Assembly (NCBI GenBank): GCA_030634675.1 | Contig: DAOWAH010000120.1 | Span: 1 to 5,776, forward strand | DNA from: Fidelibacterota bacterium | GTDB taxonomy: Bacteria; Marinisomatota; Marinisomatia; Marinisomatales; TCS56 | Reading direction: 5' to 3' | Length of the DNA stretch: 5,776 nucleotides | Shown: positions 1 to 4,850 of the stretch, piece by piece | How positions within the stretch are numbered: the stretch's first letter is position 1 | Layout of the letters: every line of letters begins with the position of its first letter | Notes under the pieces: generated by a model | Seen by the model: the letters and a program-made list of their open reading frames with translations, nothing else | Told to the model about the DNA's origin: nothing | Databases searched by the model: none | Program-made: the position numbers and the translations under genes

Positions 1-507
1 CAGACCTGACAGCGCTAAAATCAGACCACAACTGCTATAGCATCCACGTTTTACCGATGCATCGAATCGTTCGGCGCTCATTCTGACAAATTCTACCTCT
101 AAAAAAGGAATTTTTGTAGGTTGCGTAGAATCAGTGGTGGTTAGGAAAACCATTGGATTTGTCATGCATCTATCAAAAGAAATCATATTGAAATATACAG
201 TATCACCTTGCACCGTGCCGAGGAGTCCTGAGTAATGTTCGATATAAGTCAATCTTTCAAGTAGTGATCGACTGTTAAATAATATTTTACCAAAATGATT
301 GTAGGCATAATACACTGATTTAAGCGTTACAGAATGTCGGACATTTGTCTGGGAATCAAGATAGGACAAAGAGTCATTAGTAATTGAAATAACCTGTCCA
401 ATACTAGCATTTCCATTTGTAAATATGACCACATCTTGTACTTCAGCACCAATCGCCGAGAACAGGAAGATTAAAAAAACTACTAATTTTGTTCGGTTTT
501 TACGCAA
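1..507 (-). CDS. Exported protein of unknown function, 3' end beyond the left edge
   Basis: An uninterrupted leftward frame of 169 codons reaches the window edge. I chose TTG at 505-507 because it gives a normal signal peptide: basic MRKNRTK, then a hydrophobic run (residues 8-19), then a likely signal peptidase I site after AIGA (about residue 21). No ATG lies just upstream in frame and no good Shine-Dalgarno site is visible, so the start is uncertain. The mature part looks beta-rich. Residues 31-73 (starting NGNASIGQVISITNDSLSY) resemble the 'NG..i.G.ii.i..d.l' pattern of small barrel, SH3-like repeats in envelope proteins. Residues 94-143 (GLLGTVQGDTVYF...IPFLEVEFVRM) look like a second, diverged copy. 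At residues 155-160 comes GCYSSC, then a hydrophobic stretch that runs off the window. The same motif and layout occur near the C-terminus of the protein at 1213-1560. I do not recognise the family; export is the firmest inference. Confidence 0.72.
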   Translation of the reverse strand, partial: MRKNRTKLVVFLIFLFSAIGAEVQDVVIFTNGNASIGQVISITNDSLSYLDSQTNVRHSVTLKSVYYAYNHFGKILFNSRSLLERLTYIEHYSGLLGTVQGDTVYFNMISFDRCMTNPMVFLTTTDSTQPTKIPFLEVEFVRMSAERFDASVKRGCYSSCGLILALSGL

Positions 508-550
508 GATAATGATTTGTTTGATGGAATAAGTTAAATTTGATTTACCT
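508..550. promoter_or_regulatory. Short divergent intergenic region
   Basis: Only 43 bases lie between the start codons of two divergent genes, so promoters for both must overlap here or reach into the coding starts. TAAATTTG at 535-542 matches the TAnnTTTG -7 element known from Bacteroidetes. The nearest TTTG (516-519) is 15 bases upstream, slightly closer than the usual spacing, and a transcript from it would be almost leaderless. Whether this organism uses that consensus is unknown. An in-frame TAA at 530-532 fixes ATG 551 as the first possible ATG of the rightward gene. Confidence 0.3.
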
Positions 551-1219
551 ATGCGGCTAAAAATTATTTTTAATATCATGATTATTTTCTGTGGACTGAT
601 TACAGGCCAACAAAAAATGGAAGCCGGAATCCTTTTGGGCTGGTATCAACCGGAGTTAACCGGGTTGGATACTTCACTGGAGAGTTCAGCCGGTGGCTCA
701 GAAATAATTAGGAAGAATTTACTGTTGGGTTATAGTTTTTCAATCCCCTTATTTCCGAGTGCAAGGGTAGGATATACTAAAGGTGGTTCCTATTTTTCCG
801 GTGCCAGTGATACAACCCAGTTCAGTCGCAAACTAATCTATCGCATGTTTGTTTTGGAAACCTATTTCAGACCTCTGCACAGATTGGAACTGAATTTTGC
901 ATTGGCACCCATGTGGAACAGCGCCGTGATTAAGCTGGACACTAAAAATACCAAATCGGTTTGGGATGCACAAATTGGCAATTATAGAATCGATGTTCAA
1001 GCCCCGGAAAAAATGTCCAATAATTTTTTTGGGTTTGCCAGTCTGATTGGCATACGATACTATATTTTAAGTTGGTTTGCTATAGATGTTAAAACCGGTT
1101 TTATGTCAACCAATTATAAAGCCGCCAATTGGAAATTGGATGGCAAACAAATATCGGGTCCGGTGCTAAAAATAGATAAAGAACCCATTTTTTCGATGCA
1201 ATTGATATTTTCATGGTAA
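551..1219 (+). CDS. Predicted outer-membrane beta-barrel protein
   Basis: This 222-residue protein begins with a signal peptide (MRLKIIFNIMIIFCGLITGQ, cleavage likely near residue 20). The rest is rich in alternating hydrophobic/polar strands with many Gly, Tyr and Phe, for example LLGWYQPEL (about 28-36), NLLLGYSFSIPLF, SARVGYTKGGSYF, LIYRMFVLETYF, LELNFALAPMW and FFGFASLIGIRYYIL. The final strand, IFSMQLIFSW, ends in Trp222 with hydrophobic residues at alternate positions, which is the hallmark of the C-terminal beta-signal recognised by the BAM complex. Length and strand number suit a small barrel of roughly 8-10 strands. No specific porin or OmpA/OmpW-type family is recognisable, and no ligand can be assigned. 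ATG 551 is the first ATG after an in-frame stop at 530-532, but the Shine-Dalgarno signal is weak. The 3' end overlaps the next gene by 7 bases, so the two are probably translationally coupled. Cys14 lies in the hydrophobic core but is preceded by Phe, so a lipobox is unlikely. Confidence 0.75.
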   Translation: MRLKIIFNIMIIFCGLITGQQKMEAGILLGWYQPELTGLDTSLESSAGGSEIIRKNLLLGYSFSIPLFPSARVGYTKGGSYFSGASDTTQFSRKLIYRMFVLETYFRPLHRLELNFALAPMWNSAVIKLDTKNTKSVWDAQIGNYRIDVQAPEKMSNNFFGFASLIGIRYYILSWFAIDVKTGFMSTNYKAANWKLDGKQISGPVLKIDKEPIFSMQLIFSW

Positions 1220-1560
1220 GATTTTCCCTCTGTGTGTGCTTAGTATTTTCTGCACTGTTATTTGGGACTGATGTTCCCAAGGAATCCCAGAATCCCTGTC
1301 TGAATGAATTAATTGTCAAAGTAAATCAGCAGGGGTTGAAATCGATCAGGTTTTACCAATTACCAGAGTATTATTGGGCAGCCAGGAAATGTCAAAAATT
1401 ACAAAATAGAAACAATCTAATAGCACAGAATGAACGGAAGCAGATTGAACAGGATTATCGTGAATCTTACCGCTTGGAAGGATGCGCTTCCAGTTGCACC
1501 TATTTAGCGGCTGTGGCGGTGTTATATTTCTATGCATCGCGTGCAATGAATAAACCTTGA
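1213..1560 (+). CDS. Small secreted/anchored protein with a GCxSSC motif, unknown function
   Basis: This 115-residue protein starts at an ATG inside the last codons of the barrel gene (overlap 1213-1219). It has no Shine-Dalgarno of its own, as expected for coupled translation. Residues 1-18 form a short signal peptide (MVRF then a hydrophobic run to LLFG), with cleavage likely near residue 18. Residues about 57-87 are charged and probably helical (KCQKLQNRN...KQIEQDYRESYR). Residues 90-95 read GCASSC and are followed at once by a hydrophobic stretch (TYLAAVAVLYFYA, 96-108) and a short basic tail. The hydrophobic segment is short for a transmembrane helix. Besides the motif there are Cys29 and Cys60, so disulfides in an oxidising compartment are possible. 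The leftward gene at 1-507 carries GCYSSC before a hydrophobic run, suggesting a shared C-terminal module. I do not recognise the family. Its pairing with the barrel gene suggests an envelope role, which is inference. Confidence 0.7.
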   Translation: MVRFSLCVCLVFSALLFGTDVPKESQNPCLNELIVKVNQQGLKSIRFYQLPEYYWAARKCQKLQNRNNLIAQNERKQIEQDYRESYRLEGCASSCTYLAAVAVLYFYASRAMNKP

Positions 1561-1615
1561 TACATTTACTGCCTTAATTGGCAAAATTTCTTTTAGAAAT
1601 CATGGAAGGATATTA
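1561..1615 (+). promoter_or_regulatory. 55-base gap before the peptidase gene
   Basis: This short AT-rich spacer separates the small secreted protein from the peptidase. It holds a weak 5-bp inverted repeat (ATTTC...GAAAT, about 1586-1600) with no T-tract, so I do not call a terminator. No clear promoter is visible. The simplest reading is continued transcription from the upstream pair, though an unseen promoter cannot be excluded. Confidence 0.3.
1604..1610 (+). promoter_or_regulatory. Shine-Dalgarno site of the M3 peptidase gene
   Basis: GGAAGGA sits 5 bases before ATG 1616 and is the strongest ribosome binding site among the starts in this window. It supports that start, which also yields a complete lipoprotein signal. 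Confidence 0.75.
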
Positions 1616-3670
1616 ATGAAATTCCGGAATTTGTTTTTTCCACTATTAATTCTGCTGTTAAGCAGTTGTGGCAAACAGGATCGAAATCCAATTCTTATTG
1701 AAAGGAACGAGTATTATCAATTTTCAACGCTGACACCTGAGCATATTTATCAAGCAACTGATCAAACATTACTGGAATGTCAGCTACTGGTTACATCAAT
1801 CGTGACAATGCCTTCGGAAGAACGGACATTTGATAATACTTTGCTTAAAATTGATGATATCCAGGCTTTATTAATGCGACCGGCTAATCCGCTATATTTG
1901 ATGGGATCGGTGCATCCCGATTCGATAATTCGAACCGCAGCAGATTCCGCTATTATACTGATAGAGATGTATATCAATGATTTGGCGATTAATGAGCAGT
2001 TATTTAAAGCTGTCAAATCCTTCTCCCAGTCTAATGAAGCCGAAAAGCTGGAGGGCTGGAAAAAACGTTTTCTGGATAAACAATTAAGAGATTTTCGTCG
2101 AAATGGTCTGGATTTACCTTCAACCAAACGTGAAAAGGTAAAAAAAATACTTAACAACCTAAGCCGGAATGCGCAACAATTTTATAATAATATTTCCAAT
2201 TATTCAGATACATTATTCGTTAATGAAGCGGAAATAAATGGTCTGCCTGATGCTTATCAAAATGCCCATCGTATTGGCGACGATCATTATGCAATAGATT
2301 TAAGTTATCCCAGTTTTCAACCATTTATGAAATTGTCTGAATCTAATGATGCGCGCCGTCGATTATTGTTAAAATATATCAAACGGGCTGAGGCTGATAA
2401 TCTACCCCTTCTCCGAGTTATTTTGCGCGATAGAAAGAAATTAGCTGATCTATTGGGTTACCCATCCTATGCCGCCTTTATTGTCGAAGATAAAATGGCT
2501 AAAACGACTGAAAACGTATGGGCTTTTGAGAATGAATTAATAATGGCCTTGCAAACCAAAGCGGATACCGAATTGCAGGAATTACTGGAGTTGAAAACCA
2601 GGAAGAAGCGCCAGCCGGCCAAATCGATTTACCAGTGGGAAAAATACTATTATATGGATCAATTGGCTAAGACCAAGTATAAGCTGGACGGAGAGCTGGT
2701 ACGGGAGTATTTTGAAGTTGGTAATGTAATTGATGGTCTGTTGACAACTATGCAAGAATTATTTGAATTGGATTTTAAGAAGGTGGTACGCGGATCAACC
2801 TGGCATCCCGATGTTTTATTGTATGAAGCCTATGATTCGAGAACTAAAGACTGGATTGGCAGTTTTTACCTTGATTTGTTCCCACGTGAAAATAAATATG
2901 GTCACGCCGCTTGTTTTGATGTAGTCGAAGGTAAGGCATATCCCGATGGATATCAGAAACCGATGTTTGCCCTGGTATGTAATTTCCCGAAACCAAACGC
3001 TGAAACACCATCGCTCTTATCTCATTCCCAGGTCGAAACATTTTTTCATGAATTTGGACATGGACTACATAATCTATTGACTAAATCACCCCTGATTAGT
3101 TATTCAGGAACGCGGGTTGCACAGGATTTTGTTGAGACACCTTCGCAAGTTTACGAAGGCTGGATATGGGAGAAGGAAGTGCTCGGTAAATTTGCTCGCC
3201 ATTATTTGACAGGTGAAGCTATACCTGATGATTTGCTTAATAAAATGCTTGATGCCAAAAATATGCTGTCCGGAATAAATGCTCTGCAGCAGGTGTTTTA
3301 TGGGGTTTTGGATTTTACCTTACATGATACTTATAACCCCTTCAGCGCCAAAAAAACCACTGAAATTGTAAAACAATTGCAAAATGATATCACGCCGTTT
3401 AAATATATGCCTGATACTCATATGGAGGCATCATTCGGTCATTTGATAGGGTATGGTGCCGGCTATTATGGTTATCTTTGGTCGGAAGTATATGCAAGGG
3501 ATATTTACTCGCTATTTGAGGAAAATGGTATTATGGATAAAACCACTGCCCGGAGATACCGTACAATTATTCTTGAAAAAGGTGGAACAGAAGATGCATT
3601 TGATCTCATTTCCCAATTTTTAGATCGTGAACCGAACAATGCTGCATTTATAAAAAGTCTGGGTTTGTAA
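1616..3670 (+). CDS. M3-family zinc oligopeptidase, predicted lipoprotein
   Basis: This 684-residue zinc metallopeptidase belongs to the thimet oligopeptidase / OpdA / Dcp family (Peptidase_M3), whose members cut short peptides inside a closed channel. The N-terminus (MKFRNLFF, hydrophobic core, LLSSC with Cys18) is a textbook lipobox, so the mature protein should be lipid-anchored. Gly19 gives no inner-membrane retention signal by the E. coli rule. The N-terminal half is largely helical. The active site HEFGH covers residues 478-482: zinc ligands His478 and His482, catalytic Glu479. The third ligand is Glu507 in DFVETPSQ, 29 residues after His478, the same spacing as in mammalian thimet oligopeptidase. 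The substrate-binding motif near the C-terminus, FGHLIGYGAGYYGYLW, has His609 and Tyr617/618/620. Length is normal and nothing essential is missing. A likely role is degrading peptides in the periplasm or at the outer membrane, for recycling or nutrition. Whether it acts as an endo-oligopeptidase or a peptidyl-dipeptidase cannot be told from these motifs. Confidence 0.95.
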   Translation: MKFRNLFFPLLILLLSSCGKQDRNPILIERNEYYQFSTLTPEHIYQATDQTLLECQLLVTSIVTMPSEERTFDNTLLKIDDIQALLMRPANPLYLMGSVHPDSIIRTAADSAIILIEMYINDLAINEQLFKAVKSFSQSNEAEKLEGWKKRFLDKQLRDFRRNGLDLPSTKREKVKKILNNLSRNAQQFYNNISNYSDTLFVNEAEINGLPDAYQNAHRIGDDHYAIDLSYPSFQPFMKLSESNDARRRLLLKYIKRAEADNLPLLRVILRDRKKLADLLGYPSYAAFIVEDKMAKTTENVWAFENELIMALQTKADTELQELLELKTRKKRQPAKSIYQWEKYYYMDQLAKTKYKLDGELVREYFEVGNVIDGLLTTMQELFELDFKKVVRGSTWHPDVLLYEAYDSRTKDWIGSFYLDLFPRENKYGHAACFDVVEGKAYPDGYQKPMFALVCNFPKPNAETPSLLSHSQVETFFHEFGHGLHNLLTKSPLISYSGTRVAQDFVETPSQVYEGWIWEKEVLGKFARHYLTGEAIPDDLLNKMLDAKNMLSGINALQQVFYGVLDFTLHDTYNPFSAKKTTEIVKQLQNDITPFKYMPDTHMEASFGHLIGYGAGYYGYLWSEVYARDIYSLFEENGIMDKTTARRYRTIILEKGGTEDAFDLISQFLDREPNNAAFIKSLGL

Positions 3671-4054
3671 TTGACGAAGACAATTACTGTAATTAGTTTG
3701 TGGCTAATTATTAGCCTAAATGTATTGTTATCTAACGGTAATGATTCATTGGAGAGACACAAAGAATTCGCAAACTTGAAAAACGTTGCAACACGAATAC
3801 GGTATACAGCCGATACTGATCTGATTCGGTTATCGGATTTACCGGAGTCAGGGTTGTATTTGCTGGTAGTAAAGGATTGCGACAAACTAATCGATCAGCT
3901 AAATGACCGTCCGGTTAATTTGTTACAGATTGTCACTTATGGAAATAAAATTGTGCGCAGCGTTAGGCAAATCAGGTCAAGACCGTTGGAAATTAGAATG
4001 CCAGAAAATAAAAATGTAAATTTAAGGTATTATTATTTCTCAGGAGGTTACTAA
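3671..4054 (+). CDS. Small exported protein of unknown function
   Basis: This 127-residue protein has a TTG start that follows directly on the TAA stop of the peptidase gene (TAATTG). There is no clear Shine-Dalgarno, so translation probably depends on ribosomes finishing the peptidase. I prefer this start because it gives a proper signal peptide: Lys3, a hydrophobic core at about residues 5-20, then LSNGND. A shorter start at an internal TTG would remove the charged N-terminus. The mature part (about 100 residues) mixes charged helices with a beta-like section, SGLYLLVVKDCDKL near the middle and LLQIVTYGNKIV after it, and ends in aromatic YYYFSGGY. It holds one Cys, in VKDCDK. I recognise no domain. 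Being attached to the peptidase gene it may be a partner of the lipoprotein or simply another envelope protein. The stop TAA (4052-4054) overlaps the stop of the facing gene. Confidence 0.65.
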   Translation: MTKTITVISLWLIISLNVLLSNGNDSLERHKEFANLKNVATRIRYTADTDLIRLSDLPESGLYLLVVKDCDKLIDQLNDRPVNLLQIVTYGNKIVRSVRQIRSRPLEIRMPENKNVNLRYYYFSGGY

Positions 4055-4266
4055 TCGAGATCTAATGATATATCAATTTCTTTGAATATCAAGTGGGCGA
4101 TAGTACGTGCAACTTCATCGTCCCGTAGTCCGTTTGCAGACATTTCCTGCCATGAAGTTTGAAGCACTTTTAAATCATCTTTGCTATCAAAGATAGCATC
4201 TAATACGGCTGCCGGTACATCAAAGTCACGCAAACGCTGATATATATTTAAATTAGTGAAATCCAT
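4051..4266 (-). CDS. Small acidic helical protein, hypothetical
   Basis: This 71-residue leftward frame from ATG (4264-4266) to TAG (4051-4053) overlaps the stop codon of the rightward gene. The product is acidic and predicted to be mainly helical (NIYQRLRDFDVPAAVLDAIF; DDEVARTIAHLIFKEIDISL), with no signal peptide, so it should be cytoplasmic. No Shine-Dalgarno precedes the ATG. Instead the start lies 8 bases after the stop of another short leftward frame (4275-4439) in a different frame. Either the two are coupled, or they are halves of one gene split by a frameshift; together they would make about 125 residues, the size of a small TerB-like protein. I do not recognise a family in this half. 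Confidence 0.5.
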   Translation of the reverse strand: MDFTNLNIYQRLRDFDVPAAVLDAIFDSKDDLKVLQTSWQEMSANGLRDDEVARTIAHLIFKEIDISLDLD

Positions 4267-4274
4267 GTTTAAAA

Positions 4275-4439
4275 TTACTGGTTCATGAAATTAAACCAAA
4301 GCTTTGTAGAGGGATTAGCAACATCGGGAAATAAGCGCTTTAAAGTTGCATTCCGGGCCTCCTTTTCACTGTAATCAATGCGATTATCAGCTAATTGCAA
4401 ACATACTAACAAATCAGTCACCTGCTCCAGAGGAGTCAT
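4275..4439 (-). CDS. TerB-like N-terminal fragment or mini-protein
   Basis: This 54-residue frame runs from ATG (4437-4439) to TAA (4275-4277). The section TDLLVCLQLADNRIDYSEKE resembles the first helical hairpin of TerB-like domains, which carry a '...A.ADG.id..E' acidic motif. Here Asp-Asn replaces the usual Asp-Gly. A TerB domain is normally two to three times longer, so alone this would be a truncated protein. Its ATG overlaps the TGA of a 16-codon frame (ATGA arrangement), and its stop lies 8 bases before the ATG of the 71-residue frame. The layout fits a tightly coupled operon or a single gene broken by frameshifts. The TerB assignment is by eye from a short motif and is tentative. Confidence 0.42.
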   Translation of the reverse strand: MTPLEQVTDLLVCLQLADNRIDYSEKEARNATLKRLFPDVANPSTKLWFNFMNQ

Positions 4440-4486
4440 ATCAGTAATTCTATTTTCAAATCGGGTATTTTCTTAAACCATTTCAT
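4436..4486 (-). other. 16-codon leftward reading frame, possible N-terminal piece
   Basis: ATG (4484-4486) opens MKWFKKIPDLKIELLI and ends at TGA (4436-4438), sharing bases with the ATG of the TerB-like frame. An AGGA stands about 15 bases upstream, rather far. The basic, aromatic start would suit the N-terminus of a TerB-like protein, so it may be a piece separated by a frameshift, or a short coupled leader. It is too short to support by coding statistics. Confidence 0.22.
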
Positions 4487-4728
4487 ACTAATTTTTAATT
4501 ATCCTTTTTGATCCTGAATACACAATTCTTAGTTGGTGTACAGATATTTATTTTACCGGAAATTTAACAGTTGTGATTTCAATATGATAATTATTTCACT
4601 GCTCAATTATCTGTTTTGAGGTATTTGAAAAGCGTAAATTTGTCTCAGTCTTAACAGCAATATTTAATCCATTCATAATGATAATTGTCTCATGACAAAG
4701 CTTTCCAGTGAAGATACCATAAGATTAG
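4487..4728. other. AT-rich non-coding stretch
   Basis: I see no credible gene here. It is the poorest in G+C of the window (25% on the line 4561-4620). It holds two copies of TTGTCTCA (4640-4647 and 4685-4692), two copies of ATGATAATT (4584-4592 and 4678-4686), and a 5-bp inverted repeat TTGTC/GACAA with a 4-base loop (4685-4698). TAAATTTG at 4635-4642 with TTTG at 4615-4618 resembles a Bacteroidetes-type promoter for the rightward side. None is strong alone. The region probably contains promoters for both flanking groups and worn-down remains of the GNAT gene. Confidence 0.4.
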
Positions 4729-4845
4729 ATCAACTTAGTCGACAATATCACAATGCTGCGTCTGTTTGAAAGTATGGGTTTTGATATTGATAAAAGAAGT
4801 GAAAGTGGTATACACGAATTAAAAATGCTGTTTCGGGATAATTAA
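4729..4845 (+). pseudogene. C-terminal remnant of a GNAT acetyltransferase domain
   Basis: After an in-frame TAG (4726-4728) the frame reads INLVDNITMLRLFESMGF, followed by a short variable stretch and GIHELKMLFRDN, to TAA (4843-4845). This is the familiar end of a GNAT domain, with the pattern '..N..Ml.lfe..GF.......g..el.l'. In that fold it forms the last helix, where Asn sits near the CoA-binding site, and the closing strands. The acetyl-CoA-binding Q/R-x-x-G-x-G/A motif and everything before it are absent in all frames I checked upstream. An ATG at 4753-4755 could still give a 30-residue peptide. The remnant ends 5 bases before the ADP-forming acyl-CoA synthetase gene. In Pat-type protein acetyltransferases GNAT is fused to such a synthetase, so this may be what is left of a neighbouring or fused acetyltransferase. 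Confidence 0.55.
4787..4814 (+). promoter_or_regulatory. Possible sigma-70-like promoter of the synthetase gene
   Basis: TTGATA (4787-4792) and TATACA (4809-4814) are separated by 16 bases and would start transcription about 30 bases before ATG 4851. The elements lie inside the GNAT remnant, which would be tolerable if that remnant is no longer selected as protein. The match is by eye to a consensus that may not apply to this phylum. Confidence 0.28.
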
Positions 4846-4850
4846 CAGAT

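Noticed and set aside
551..616. Lipobox in the barrel protein at Cys14
   Set aside because: Phe precedes the Cys, whereas lipoboxes need a small residue there. The rest of the protein is barrel-like with a C-terminal beta-signal.
1533..1545. Hairpin TGCA-TCGCG-TGCA as a terminator
   Set aside because: The stem is only 4 bp, it lies inside the coding region, and no T-tract follows.
1101..1546. Two minus-strand open frames opposite the barrel and GCxSSC genes
   Set aside because: Both oppose better-supported genes with signal peptides, and their products show no recognisable features.
1780..2157. 125-codon open frame on the minus strand
   Set aside because: It is fully antisense to the peptidase N-terminal region, with a low-complexity Ser/Ile-rich product and no supporting start signal.
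3505..3885. 126-codon open frame on the minus strand
   Set aside because: It lies antisense to the conserved C-terminal part of the M3 peptidase and the start of the next gene. Its product shows no domain or signal, so it is a shadow of real coding sequence.
4042..4048. Perfect Shine-Dalgarno AGGAGGT on the plus strand
   Set aside because: It is made of the last Ser-Gly-Gly codons of the exported protein. The next plus-strand ATG (about 4065) opens only a six-codon frame.
3671..4054. Type IX secretion sorting domain, suggested by SGLYLLVVKD
   Set aside because: The phrase lies mid-protein and the C-terminal lysine-rich strand pattern of those domains is missing.
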